Shown in pieces: positions 16,770 to 25,747 of a stretch of DNA of 64,000 nucleotides. The DNA lies in NCBI GenBank assembly GCA_018267385.1, contig JAFDYN010000017.1, positions 53,789-117,788 on the forward strand, in the 5' to 3' direction. Below the pieces are notes generated by a model, which saw only the letters and a list, made by a program, of their open reading frames with translations, was not told where the DNA came from and ran no database searches. Position 1 is the stretch's first letter; every line of letters begins with the position of its first letter. The stretch comes from Bacteroidota bacterium. GTDB lineage: Bacteria > Bacteroidota > Bacteroidia > Chitinophagales > LD1. A program made the translations under genes and the position numbers.

Positions 16770-17489
16770 ATGGCAGCACCCATCGGCATACCGGCTATCG
16801 TACTGGCAGGAGGGCTGGGCACACGCCTTCGCTCTGTGATCAGCGACCTGCCCAAGCCTATGGCGCCGGTGAATGGCAAACCTTTCCTGCACTATCTGTT
16901 TCTCTACCTGCACCGCCAGGGCGTGACTGATGTAGTGCTGTCTGTAGGCTACAAGCATGAGATGATCCGCGATTATTTTGGCGAGGTGTACGACCGCATC
17001 CGTATCCGCTACGCAGTAGAGGAGGAGCCGCTGGGCACCGGTGGGGGAATAGCGCAGGCCATGAGTATGATAGACTCAGATGCTATCGTGCTGAATGGTG
17101 ACACTTTCTTTGATATCAACCTGGCTACGCTCTACAAGTTTCACGAGGAGCATGGCGCTGACATATCTCTGGCGCTAAAGCGCATGTATGATTTTGACCG
17201 GTATGGTACGGTAGATATCGGCAATCAGGAGCGGGTACTCCAGTTTCAGGAGAAGGAGCACCGCGCAGAGGGCCTGATCAATGGCGGTGTGTATATATTG
17301 AGTAAAGACCTTTTTGCAAAGGCAGCAGAGCTGGACGGTGGTACTCTACCGCAGAAGTTTTCCTTTGAGAAGGACATACTGGAGAAACACCTGCTGCCGA
17401 TGCACTACCACGGCTGCGAGTTTGACAACTACTTTATCGATATCGGTATACCGGAGGATTATAGCAGGGTACAGGAGGATTTTAGGTAG
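16770..17489 (+). CDS. hddC: Sugar nucleotidyltransferase, likely heptose-1-phosphate guanylyltransferase
   Basis: 239 residues. The nucleotide-binding start is AIVLAGGLGTRLRSVISDLPKPMAPV, with the Asp of the metal site in LNGDTFFDI and the later INGGVYILSKDLF. It belongs to the NTP-transferase family; its place directly after gmhA points to HddC, which makes GDP-D-glycero-alpha-D-manno-heptose. The kinase and phosphatase of the pathway are not in this window. Specificity for GDP rather than another nucleotide is inferred from context. Confidence 0.8.
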   Translation: MAAPIGIPAIVLAGGLGTRLRSVISDLPKPMAPVNGKPFLHYLFLYLHRQGVTDVVLSVGYKHEMIRDYFGEVYDRIRIRYAVEEEPLGTGGGIAQAMSMIDSDAIVLNGDTFFDINLATLYKFHEEHGADISLALKRMYDFDRYGTVDIGNQERVLQFQEKEHRAEGLINGGVYILSKDLFAKAAELDGGTLPQKFSFEKDILEKHLLPMHYHGCEFDNYFIDIGIPEDYSRVQEDFR

Positions 17490-17494
17490 TTCCC

Positions 17495-18094
17495 TCAGGT
17501 TAATTTACTCCTAAGCATTTCCCGTACGCTATCATCCCACTCACTTTTCAGGATACTTAGTATCATGCTATCCCTGCGCCCACCATCAGGGTTTGGTACA
17601 TTCTGGCGCAGGATGCCTTCTTCTGTGCATCCAATGGCTTTCATTGCTGCTATGCTGCGGGCATTATTCTTATCTGCGCGAAACTCTACGCGCAGCATGC
17701 CTATCTCGTCAAAGGCAAATTGCAACAAGAGGAACTTGCAGTGCCTGTTGAGCCCCGTGCCCTGAAAGTTTTTGCCGTACCAGGTGTAGCCTAGCTGGAG
17801 GGTTTGATTGCTCAGCTGTATATCGTAGAAGCGCGTAGAGCCGGCATACTGCTGTGTCTTTTTGTCGAAGACAATGAACGGATATTCTTTCTTATCCGCT
17901 TTGCCCGCCAGAGCAATGTCCAGATAGCGCTTCATACCACCCTCGCCGCCGGCGCGCACGAGAGAGAAGCGCCATATCTCCGGCTCCTCGGCACCAAAGT
18001 GGGAGAGATGCTCCAGGTCGTCAGTGCGAAGCGGTCGCAGGAGTACACGATCATCTTCCAGTATGTAGTCTTTGGTAAAATCGAAGGCGTGCAT
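17495..18094 (-). CDS. GNAT family N-acetyltransferase (RimJ/RimL-like)
   Basis: 199 residues from ATG 18094; an upstream in-frame GTG is less likely. The fold starts with DDRVLLRPLRTDDLEHL and contains QLGYTWYGKNFQGTGLN and the acetyl-CoA-binding segment near VEFRADKNNARSIAAMKAIG, as in RimJ/RimL-type enzymes that acetylate protein N-termini or small amines. The target cannot be predicted. It is convergent with hddC, with 5 bases between the stops. Confidence 0.88.
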   Translation of the reverse strand: MHAFDFTKDYILEDDRVLLRPLRTDDLEHLSHFGAEEPEIWRFSLVRAGGEGGMKRYLDIALAGKADKKEYPFIVFDKKTQQYAGSTRFYDIQLSNQTLQLGYTWYGKNFQGTGLNRHCKFLLLQFAFDEIGMLRVEFRADKNNARSIAAMKAIGCTEEGILRQNVPNPDGGRRDSMILSILKSEWDDSVREMLRSKLT

Positions 18095-18133
18095 GGCGTG
18101 ACTTTGCACAAAGCTAGCAGCTTTAGATAAATG

Positions 18134-18997
18134 CTACTGGCTATTGCGGTATTCGAGAGGAGGGATGCCGGCCTTCTGCTTGAAGAACTTGGTGAAGTGG
18201 GCAGTGTCGCTAAAGTCCAGGTCATAGGCTATTTGTTTGATGGGTTTCTGCGAGTAGCGGAGCATCCGCTTGGTCTCTGTGAAGATGCGCTGATGGATAA
18301 ACTCCAGCGCACTCATACCGGCAAACTGGCGCGTCACATCATTGATAGCTTTGGTAGAAAGGCTGAGGCGCTGAGCGTATTCGGCTACGCTGTGTATATG
18401 GCGGTAGTTTTTCTCTACCTCCGTGCGAAAGTCAAGGTACTGCTGCGCCTCGGCAGAGTGCATAGGCATGAGCGGGATATTCATGGCCTGCATACACTTG
18501 TTTACAAAGACCGAGAGAAGATCGAGGAGTATCTGGTCGCGGCTTTGGGACTTCGTCTTATTCTCCTGCTGCATCAGGTGGAGCAGGTGGTGCATGTATT
18601 CTTTGTCGTCGGCATTGAGGTGCAGCACGGGCGGTTCGCCGCTATCCATATAGCTGAAGAGCTTCATGAGCAGGTTTTTGGTCTCATCTTTCAGCAGGAA
18701 GAACTCCTCTGTGAAGAGCAGTACATGAGCCAGGAAGCCCTCGCGACCATCCAGCGCATGGAGCTGGCCGGGCAAGACGAAATGAATAGAGCCGGGAGCG
18801 GTATCTATGGTGGAGAAATCAATCGTGTGTTTGCCATTTCCCTCCATGAAAATAAAGATGGACCAATGGCGGTGGCGATGCGCTACATCAGGCACTTCAA
18901 AGTTGGCCTCATTGATCGTGATAAAGCTGAACCGTATATCACTCAAAGTAGAAAAGTGATGGACAGGCGCGGTTTTGTGTTGCTGCTTGTCCATCAC
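18134..18997 (-). CDS. AraC family transcriptional regulator
   Basis: 287 residues. An N-terminal cupin-like sensor domain (about 20-150, HRHRHWSIFIFMEG) is followed by a C-terminal pair of helix-turn-helix motifs (AEYAQRLSLSTKAINDVTRQ and the signature DLDFSDTAHFTKFFKQKAG). Such regulators bind direct repeats and usually activate genes in response to a small ligand. Its target is not obvious; the neighbours are an acetyltransferase on the same strand and a secreted protein upstream. Confidence 0.9.
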   Translation of the reverse strand: MMDKQQHKTAPVHHFSTLSDIRFSFITINEANFEVPDVAHRHRHWSIFIFMEGNGKHTIDFSTIDTAPGSIHFVLPGQLHALDGREGFLAHVLLFTEEFFLLKDETKNLLMKLFSYMDSGEPPVLHLNADDKEYMHHLLHLMQQENKTKSQSRDQILLDLLSVFVNKCMQAMNIPLMPMHSAEAQQYLDFRTEVEKNYRHIHSVAEYAQRLSLSTKAINDVTRQFAGMSALEFIHQRIFTETKRMLRYSQKPIKQIAYDLDFSDTAHFTKFFKQKAGIPPLEYRNSQ

Positions 18998-19024
18998 TTT
19001 CTGAGGTGGTTTTAGGATTGATGT

Positions 19025-20695
19025 TTAGTGCGCTACCGTTACCTTCTGACGGGCTATGAGGCTGTTGCCGTTCGTTACATTCACCACGTAGCTGCCGGTA
19101 GCGAGAGATGATACGGAGACCTGTGCTTTCTGGTCTGCTATAGCTGCTGATGATACTACCCTGCCGCTCATATCTATGAGCTGTATGGCTACATCACTGC
19201 TCAGGGACTGTTCTTTGCCGAGGTCTATGGTGAGCCGGTCATGTGCCGGATTAGGGTAGATAGAGATGGCTGATTGGGCGTGCTCCAAGATGCCGTTGAT
19301 CAGGTCATCAGCTTCGTAGAACCATAACTCACGGCCAGCGTTATTGAAGTCTGCCGGGATCACGACCTTATTGCCATAGGTAGTAAAGTCAAATACATCT
19401 ATCAAGCCGCAACCAGGCGTATAGTCAAACGGATGGCTGGTGGCTGCATCTGATGGCATGACCACCTGTATACCCTCCGAGGTGCCATCAGTGATACACA
19501 TGACCTGATAGCCTGTGGCACTATCATAGGCCTGGTAGATGATCTTATTGCCCATCACGAGCACGGTATTAGGATTGGCGGAGAAGCCAATGCCATTCAG
19601 CGACAGGCTGCTGCGGCCAAACTCTGACTGCGCACCTGTGAGCGCATCCACTACATGATAGCCGTTATTCCAGTCATTAGGGAAGAGGATTTTATTGCCG
19701 CTATAGCTCAGTGTGCTATTGATGGTGCAGATGCGGTCTGCACCTGTACCGTTTACTTTAAATAAGGCATAGCTGCTGGTGTCATACGCCGAGAACCATA
19801 GCGAGCCGCCGCATTCGCGGAGATTGTCCGGGTAGGCATTGCCCATAGGCAGGTTCAGGACTTTAGTCACCGCACCCATCTCTGTACCGTCAAAGGTATA
19901 CAGGTCCGGACCAAAGCCTGACTGCGAGCCAATGATGTACAGCTTGCCATTGAATGCTTTGATCTTACTCGCAAAAGCGAGATTCCAGTGACAGTTGGCG
20001 CTGTCGGTTATAGATTTTACAGCCTTGGTACCCGTAGTGGTGCCATCAGACTTCCATATGTCGCTATTGACTATGAAGTAGACATTGCCGTTCATTTCGC
20101 AGTAGCCGTTGGCTGTGGTGTAGCCGGTCAGATTAATAGCGGCGAGGCTACGGGTACCCGAAGTGCTGCCATCTGTGACCATCACGTCAGTCTGTGTACA
20201 GAAAACGATCTTGCCGTTGGTCACGCCTGCATTGTCTTCACCCAGCAGTGTGTTGAAGGGTTGGTCCAGGTCTTTTACTTTGACCGTGCCAGCAGTAGTA
20301 CCATCACTGGCGTAGAGGTCATAGTCATCCGTAGGTGTAGCGTCACTCTTGGTCTCATTGGCGAGGAAAAAAATCTTATTGCCTACCACGCGCAGGTCTC
20401 CTATGCCGGAGCCGCCATTAGGGTTGATATCTTTGATCTTATGCGTGCCTGCTTGTGTACCGTCGGTGACCCAGAGCTCGTCATTATACGGTTGGTCGGT
20501 AGCTACAAAGTACAGCAGGCCATTGAGCTGGGCAAAGTGCTTCAGGTCTCCGGCGCCGTAGTAGTATTTGCTGCTGTCGCTCCAGACATTGTCACAGTAG
20601 CCCGCATTGGGGTTGATCTGCACCATGCTGAAGGTACCTGCCTGTGCGGCTGATCCCGCCAGGAGCAGCGCTGCGAAGAGTAATATATTCTTCAT
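19025..20695 (-). CDS. Secreted repeat protein with type IX secretion sorting domain
   Basis: 556 residues. A signal peptide (MKNILLFAALLLAGSAAQA) is followed by several repeats of the pattern ELWVTDGTQAGTHKI, as in FLASDGTTAGTVKV-like copies, a beta-propeller-like arrangement found in Bacteroidota surface proteins. The last 80 residues are a type A T9SS sorting domain (ISIYPNPAHDRLTIDL, then SGRVVSS and SSLATGSYVV). It should cross the outer membrane through the type IX system and be released or anchored. A TAAATTTA box ends five bases before the ATG. Confidence 0.85.
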   Translation of the reverse strand: MKNILLFAALLLAGSAAQAGTFSMVQINPNAGYCDNVWSDSSKYYYGAGDLKHFAQLNGLLYFVATDQPYNDELWVTDGTQAGTHKIKDINPNGGSGIGDLRVVGNKIFFLANETKSDATPTDDYDLYASDGTTAGTVKVKDLDQPFNTLLGEDNAGVTNGKIVFCTQTDVMVTDGSTSGTRSLAAINLTGYTTANGYCEMNGNVYFIVNSDIWKSDGTTTGTKAVKSITDSANCHWNLAFASKIKAFNGKLYIIGSQSGFGPDLYTFDGTEMGAVTKVLNLPMGNAYPDNLRECGGSLWFSAYDTSSYALFKVNGTGADRICTINSTLSYSGNKILFPNDWNNGYHVVDALTGAQSEFGRSSLSLNGIGFSANPNTVLVMGNKIIYQAYDSATGYQVMCITDGTSEGIQVVMPSDAATSHPFDYTPGCGLIDVFDFTTYGNKVVIPADFNNAGRELWFYEADDLINGILEHAQSAISIYPNPAHDRLTIDLGKEQSLSSDVAIQLIDMSGRVVSSAAIADQKAQVSVSSLATGSYVVNVTNGNSLIARQKVTVAH

Positions 20696-20744
20696 GACTT
20701 TAAATTTAACGATTTAAAAATAGTTTTCCCTTGGCCGCCCCACT

Positions 20745-20845
20745 TGTATAAAAAAGCCTTTGTCTTGTACATTTCGGTCGTCACCGGCTGTATAGCAGTC
20801 TTTTTTAGCCTTTCGGAGCTTCCGATAGCAAAACAAAGGCATCCC
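20745..20845 (-). ncRNA. Candidate structured RNA or branched terminator
   Basis: On the minus strand GCCTTTGT (20840-20833) pairs with ACAAAGGC (20763-20756), which is followed by six T. Inside are two further hairpins, TCGGA-AGC-TCCGA and CGGT-GACG-ACCG. The whole folds as a branched structure of about 85 bases ending like an intrinsic terminator, between the stop of the M48 gene and the start of the T9SS protein gene. It could be the 3' end of the protease mRNA or a small RNA in its own right. Confidence 0.4.
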
Positions 20846-20886
20846 CGCCCGGGAAAGTTGTAGATATCTGCCTATCTGTGGTATGA

Positions 20887-22116
20887 TCAGCCTATCATGG
20901 CGCGGATGCGCTGCAGCAAGGTAGGATGTGAGTAGTGTACGAATACATAGGCCGGATGCGGCTGCGGATTGCCGAGCTGGTCAGCATACAGTTTTTTCAG
21001 GCTGGAGATCAGTGGTGCAGCGCTGTATGTTTCTTTGGCGTAAGCGTCAGCCTCATATTCATTCTTGCGGCTGAAAACATTCATGCCGAGACCGATCAGG
21101 GTAGATACAGGACTGTATAGCATGGTAAAGGTGAGCAGGGACAGATAAAACCTGTTTTCTTTCACCCCGAGTACCTCGGCCATGAGCGGATTGCCGGCTA
21201 CCCAGCCGAAGATGAAAAAGATGATGCCCATCTGCACTACACTGATGGCCATAGATTGCAGGATATGTTTCTTCTTGTAATGGCCTACCTCATGCGCGAG
21301 TACGGCTGTGATCTCGTCCGTTGTCATTTTTTCTATCAGGGTATCATATAGTACGATACTCTTGCTGCTGCCCATCCCGCTGAAAAATGCATTGGCCTTG
21401 GACGAACGCTTAGAGCCATTCATCACCATGATATTGGTGAGCGGAAAACTGACCTTCTCTGCGTACCGCTCTATCTGGCTGCGCAGGTCGCCGCTCTCCA
21501 GCGGTACCAGCTTATTGAAGACCGGCAGCAGCACAGAAGTGTAGAATGCCGCTATAAAAAGCGTGACAAATGATACCACCGCCCAGCCGGCGATCCAGAA
21601 GTAGCCACCCAGCAGACCATAGAGCCAGGCCAGCAGCGCATAGATGGCGCCACCTATTACAGCTAGTAATACGGCAGTCTTGATTTTATCTCCTATGAAG
21701 GTGCTGATGGTCATTTTATTGAAGCCGTATTTTTCTTCTATCACAAAGATCTTGTACAGCTCAAATGGCAGGTCTATGATACTATTGGCCAGCATGATGA
21801 TACCGAAAAATATGAGGCCATCTATGATCGCATTGTCAGAGATGCTATGGGCGATGCTATCTACCCAGGCGAAACCCTTGAAATATAAAAAGCCAAGTGT
21901 GACCACAAGAGAGATGAATCCGGACACAGATGAGACAAGATTGTTGTCTTTGGCATATGCCCGGGCCCGCTCAAACTTCTCATCATCATAAATATCGCGT
22001 AGCTCGGCCGGTACGGGCTGATCCCATGACTTCATATTGAGATAAGAAAGCACGGCGGAAAACATATACTCTGCCAGTATAAAGGCTATAATGATGTAAA
22101 GGAGTGTCTCGGCCAC
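20887..22116 (-). CDS. M48 family (Ste24/CAAX protease type) metallopeptidase
   Basis: 409 residues from a GTG at 22116. I prefer this start because a TACTTTTG promoter box at 22134-22141 lies inside the longer frame. The protein has about seven membrane helices and the zinc site HEVGH at 275-279, with the typical later segment YEADAYAKET supplying the third ligand. It resembles Ste24-type membrane proteases, which in bacteria take part in membrane protein quality control. It is divergent from the dehydrogenase at 22245. Confidence 0.9.
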   Translation of the reverse strand: MAETLLYIIIAFILAEYMFSAVLSYLNMKSWDQPVPAELRDIYDDEKFERARAYAKDNNLVSSVSGFISLVVTLGFLYFKGFAWVDSIAHSISDNAIIDGLIFFGIIMLANSIIDLPFELYKIFVIEEKYGFNKMTISTFIGDKIKTAVLLAVIGGAIYALLAWLYGLLGGYFWIAGWAVVSFVTLFIAAFYTSVLLPVFNKLVPLESGDLRSQIERYAEKVSFPLTNIMVMNGSKRSSKANAFFSGMGSSKSIVLYDTLIEKMTTDEITAVLAHEVGHYKKKHILQSMAISVVQMGIIFFIFGWVAGNPLMAEVLGVKENRFYLSLLTFTMLYSPVSTLIGLGMNVFSRKNEYEADAYAKETYSAAPLISSLKKLYADQLGNPQPHPAYVFVHYSHPTLLQRIRAMIG

Positions 22117-22133
22117 AGTGTCAGAATTTTTGC

Positions 22134-22162
22134 CAAAAGTAATATTAATGGATAAATGCAAC
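22134..22162 (-). promoter_or_regulatory. Bacteroidota-type promoter for M48 protease gene
   Basis: TACTTTTG (minus strand, 22141-22134) fits the TAnnTTTG box; a GTTG lies 17 bases upstream. It places the transcript start close to 22128 and decides for the GTG start at 22116. Confidence 0.55.
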
Positions 22163-22244
22163 GTGGCAGCGGTATGTGCGCAGTTCATACTGACTTAAAA
22201 GGAATTTTATAGGTTTACCGCGTGAATAATCAACTGTGCGCTAG

Positions 22245-23453
22245 ATGAAAATAGGAATCCTCAGAGAAGAAAAAACCCCGGAAGATAACCGTGTGCCGCT
22301 CACACCGAGCCAGTGCCGCACGCTGATGGAGGAGTATAGCAATATATGGGTGGCAGTGCAGCCCAGTGAGACGCGCTGCTACACCGATGATGAGTACCGC
22401 TACCAGGGCATAGCCGTGCGGGAGAATCTCTCGGACTGTGACCTGCTGCTAGGGGTCAAAGAGATACCGCCGCACCTGCTCATACCCAATAAGACCTACA
22501 TGATCTTCTCACATACCATCAAGAAGCAGGCGCACAACCGCAAGCTGCTGCGTGCCGTACTGGAGAAGAAGATACGCCTCATAGACTACGAGTGCCTGAA
22601 GGACGATAAGGGCAAGCGCATCATCGCCTTTGGCAGGTGGGCAGGTATAGTGGGCGCATATAATACGATCAGGGCCATCGGCCTCCGTACAGGCCGCTTT
22701 GATATGCTGCCCATGCATGAGTGCCACAACTTTGCCGAGGCGCAGAAAGAATTCGCCAAGCTGGACCTGCCGCCGTGGAAGATCGTGCTGAGTGGTGATG
22801 GCCGTGTGTCTGAGGGTGCCGCATTCCTGCTCGATATCATGAAGATCCGCAAGGTAGACCCGCACTCGTTTGTCTACAAGGAATTCGATGAAGTAGTCTA
22901 TACGCAGCTGCACTCTAAGGATATGTTTTACCGTGAGGGGCATGAGGAGTTTGACGCGCTGGACTACCACCAGCATCCCGAGCTGTACAGGTCGTCTTTT
23001 TTCCCTTTTACGCGGGCCGCTGATGTCTTTATCAATGGCATCTACTGGGACAAACGCATACCTGTTTTCTTTAACCGGGAGCAGATGGAGGAGAAGGATT
23101 TTAATATCAAGATCATAGGCGATATCACCTGCGATATCGCTCCGGAGGCCTCGGTGCCGTCTACGCTTTTTGCGTCTACCATTGCGGAGCCTTTCTTCGG
23201 CTATGATCCGCAAACGGGTACGCAGACGGAGCCATTTGACGGGAATAGTGTAGACATCATGTCTATAGACAACCTCCCCAATGAACTGCCGCGCGATGCC
23301 TCGGAGGACTTTGGTAATATGCTCATGAGCCGCGTAATACCACGACTGCTCAAGGAGTGGAGCACGACGATCAATAAAGCGACCATCGCGCTGGATGGCG
23401 AGCTGAATGAGCCTTACAGATACCTCAGTGACTACGTAGGAGAAAAGGGCTGA
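22245..23453 (+). CDS. Saccharopine/alanine dehydrogenase-like NAD(P)-dependent oxidoreductase
   Basis: 402 residues. The start MKIGILREEKTPEDNRVPLTP and the segment LLLGVKEIPPHLLIPNKTYM..FSHTIKKQ belong to the alanine dehydrogenase/saccharopine dehydrogenase N-terminal domain. KIVLSGDGRVSEGAAFLLD is the start of the Rossmann fold, and DITCDIAPEASVPSTLF is the later conserved segment. Lysine-forming saccharopine dehydrogenases have this layout, but its physiological substrate in Bacteroidota is not clear. It is divergent from the M48 protease and ends at a bidirectional terminator. Confidence 0.8.
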   Translation: MKIGILREEKTPEDNRVPLTPSQCRTLMEEYSNIWVAVQPSETRCYTDDEYRYQGIAVRENLSDCDLLLGVKEIPPHLLIPNKTYMIFSHTIKKQAHNRKLLRAVLEKKIRLIDYECLKDDKGKRIIAFGRWAGIVGAYNTIRAIGLRTGRFDMLPMHECHNFAEAQKEFAKLDLPPWKIVLSGDGRVSEGAAFLLDIMKIRKVDPHSFVYKEFDEVVYTQLHSKDMFYREGHEEFDALDYHQHPELYRSSFFPFTRAADVFINGIYWDKRIPVFFNREQMEEKDFNIKIIGDITCDIAPEASVPSTLFASTIAEPFFGYDPQTGTQTEPFDGNSVDIMSIDNLPNELPRDASEDFGNMLMSRVIPRLLKEWSTTINKATIALDGELNEPYRYLSDYVGEKG

Positions 23454-23474
23454 CCATAGAAAGGATATAAATGC

Positions 23475-23514
23475 AAAGGGCGCAAGGATGATTTTAAATC
23501 TCTTTGCGCCCTTT
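23475..23514. terminator. Bidirectional terminator between convergent dehydrogenase genes
   Basis: AAAGGGCGCAA and TTGCGCCCTTT form an 11-bp stem with an 18-base inner segment; A and T tracts lie on both sides. Confidence 0.75.
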
Positions 23515-23532
23515 ATCGTTTGTCTGTAGTAC

Positions 23533-24672
23533 TTACAGCGCCTCGCCATACAGCGCGCGGAAGTCCGCACGCGATACAGGTTTAGGATTATTAGGATGTG
23601 CAAAGTCTGCAAAGGCCAGGTCAGAAAGTGTCTCCAGGTGCTCTTCCTTCACACCTATCTCGCGCAGGCGGTGAGGGATATTGATCTTAGAGTTGAGATC
23701 AAAGAGGTATTGGATCACGCCTGCTGCGTTCTCATCCTTCAGCTCCAGCGTACGTGCTATGCGGCGGAATTTATCTTCAAAGCCAGCTACGTTAAACTTC
23801 ATGCCGTATGGGATATTTACCGCATTGGCCAGGCCGTGGTGTGTATCGAGCAGAGAGGAGAGCGGATGCGCCAGTGAGTGCACCACACCGAGGCCCTTCT
23901 GGAAGGCGATAGCGCCCATCATAGAGGCCATGAGCATCTGAGAACGAGACTCGATGTCAGGATTATTCACCGCCTTCTCCAGAGAGAGTGACACGAGGCG
24001 GATACCCTCCAGTGCTATACCATCTGCTATAGGGTGGTAGTTCTTGGCCAGGAAGGCCTCCATATTATGTGTCAGTGCATCCATACCTGTAGCAGCCGTG
24101 ATGAATGGTGGCAGGTCCATGGTCAGTGCAGGATCGGCAAATACGACCTTGGCCAGCAGCTTAGGTGAGAAAAGTATCTTCTTCTGGTGTGTCTCATCAT
24201 CAGCTATGATAGCGCTGCGGCCCACCTCGCTGCCTGTACCAGAGGTGGTAGGGATGGTGATGAAGTGAGGCACATCATTGGTCACATATATATCGCCACC
24301 TATCAGGTCGTCATATTTGAAGAGGTCCTCGCGGTGATTGACACGGAGTACGATGGCGCGGGCCACGTCCAGCGCAGCGCCACCACCTATGCCTATGATC
24401 ACGTCACCCTTGTGAGCGTCCCATGCATCGCCACCTTTGTATACGTCAGACTTCACAGGGTTTTTGTGAATGTCATGGAATGTTTCTACGGCAAATCCCT
24501 TTGCTTTCAGGTCTTCCACTATTTTCTTGAAAAAGCCGAGCTGCGCCACATTCGGGTCGGTGACCACGAGTGGGCGGGAGAGGTTGTTCTTTTTCAGATA
24601 GTCGGGCAGCTCGCTGATCACGCCTGCGCCAAAACGGATGATAGTAGGGAAGTTGAATTGTGAAACTGACAT
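23533..24672 (-). CDS. Iron-containing alcohol dehydrogenase
   Basis: 379 residues, family length. The N-terminal part has the NAD-binding segment FGAGVISELPDYL and IGIGGGAALDVARAI; the C-terminal part has the metal-binding histidines in ATGMDALTHNMEAF and VHSLAHPLSSLLDTHHG. Type III alcohol dehydrogenases oxidise short-chain or polyol alcohols with NAD(P) and an Fe2+ ion. The exact substrate cannot be read. It stands alone on the minus strand. Confidence 0.93.
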   Translation of the reverse strand: MSVSQFNFPTIIRFGAGVISELPDYLKKNNLSRPLVVTDPNVAQLGFFKKIVEDLKAKGFAVETFHDIHKNPVKSDVYKGGDAWDAHKGDVIIGIGGGAALDVARAIVLRVNHREDLFKYDDLIGGDIYVTNDVPHFITIPTTSGTGSEVGRSAIIADDETHQKKILFSPKLLAKVVFADPALTMDLPPFITAATGMDALTHNMEAFLAKNYHPIADGIALEGIRLVSLSLEKAVNNPDIESRSQMLMASMMGAIAFQKGLGVVHSLAHPLSSLLDTHHGLANAVNIPYGMKFNVAGFEDKFRRIARTLELKDENAAGVIQYLFDLNSKINIPHRLREIGVKEEHLETLSDLAFADFAHPNNPKPVSRADFRALYGEAL

Positions 24673-24770
24673 AGTCTGTTATGCTGTTTTAAATGATATG
24701 AATGCTAAAAGCGGCACAAAAATAAGCGAGGAATCTGATTTCTCAGGATAAAATAAATGCAGTTTGGCGG

Positions 24771-25679
24771 TTATTTTCGCACGGTGACCCAATTGGTAAA
24801 AGTGAAAATCTGGCGGCGGTTGTTAAAGTTCTTTTCGATGAAGTTCAGAATGCGGTATTTGGGCTTTTCGTGCTTGTACAGGTCACGGTTCAGGTGGCGG
24901 TGCTGCTTGGTATAGTTGAGCTGATGGGCCCAGTTAAATTTTGCCAGCCAGCCTTTCATTACTGCCGGGTGCGTACCGCGAAAGCGGTCCAGCCTGCCCA
25001 GCGGGCCGTATTGGAAAAGATCCTGCGTGTAGTATGCCTCACCGCCATCCTTGCCATGATGCATATCATGCTGGAGGTTGCGCTTTTTAGTCATCAGCTC
25101 TGGCGGGCGTACCCAGCCATAGTGGTATATAGGCACATCTATCTCGGCTACCTTCATCTTGCGGCCATCTATGCGGAAGGAAATCGCATCCTTGTAGGAC
25201 TCCGCACCGAGGCCATTGCGCACGATGCGTATCTCATGGGCGCACCAGCCGTGGCTGATCACCTCATGCTCATAGTCGCCAAAGAAGTGATGGTACCAGA
25301 TCAGCATACCCTCCACTTCTTTATCGTTGTAGTATTTCTCGCAGGCGGCTTTGATCTTGGGCAGGTCTTCTTCGTGGATCACCTCATCGGCCTGGAGGTA
25401 TATACACCAGTCGCCCGTACACTGCTGCAGGGCAAAGGTCGTCTCCTCACGGAAGATCGCACCGTCTTTGAAGAGCGCCTCATCCCAGACGCGCGGGTAG
25501 ATCTTTATTTTGTCAGAGCCGATGCTCAGTATCTGCTGCAGGGTGTCATCGTCGGCATCACCTTCGCCGAGCGCTACTATAAACTCATCTACCAGCGGCA
25601 GCAGGCTCTCGATACAGGCCCGGATAGGGTAGTAGAGCTTGCCTGCATTGCGCACCATAGTGAAACCGCTGATCTTCAT
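24771..25679 (-). CDS. Family 2 glycosyltransferase
   Basis: 302 residues. It opens KISGFTMVRNAGKLYYPIRA, the start of a GT-A fold, followed by the metal-binding acidic motif in WCIYLQADEVIHEED. The rest is a variable acceptor region without membrane helices. GT2 enzymes of this kind add sugars to cell-surface glycans. The gene is divergent from a secreted protein at 25748 and not part of a glycan cluster, so its acceptor is unknown. Confidence 0.85.
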   Translation of the reverse strand: MKISGFTMVRNAGKLYYPIRACIESLLPLVDEFIVALGEGDADDDTLQQILSIGSDKIKIYPRVWDEALFKDGAIFREETTFALQQCTGDWCIYLQADEVIHEEDLPKIKAACEKYYNDKEVEGMLIWYHHFFGDYEHEVISHGWCAHEIRIVRNGLGAESYKDAISFRIDGRKMKVAEIDVPIYHYGWVRPPELMTKKRNLQHDMHHGKDGGEAYYTQDLFQYGPLGRLDRFRGTHPAVMKGWLAKFNWAHQLNYTKQHRHLNRDLYKHEKPKYRILNFIEKNFNNRRQIFTFTNWVTVRK

Positions 25680-25711
25680 GACGGCGGCTAATTTAACCTA
25701 ACTTTCAGGAA

Positions 25712-25742
25712 ATTGGTTTGGCACGAATGATGTTTATCTTTG
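25712..25742 (+). promoter_or_regulatory. Promoter for propeller-like secreted protein
   Basis: ATTG (25712-25715), 19 bases, then TATCTTTG (25735-25742), a full Bacteroidota promoter. Only five bases separate the box from the ATG at 25748, so the mRNA is probably leaderless or nearly so. Confidence 0.7.
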
Positions 25743-25747
25743 AGCCT

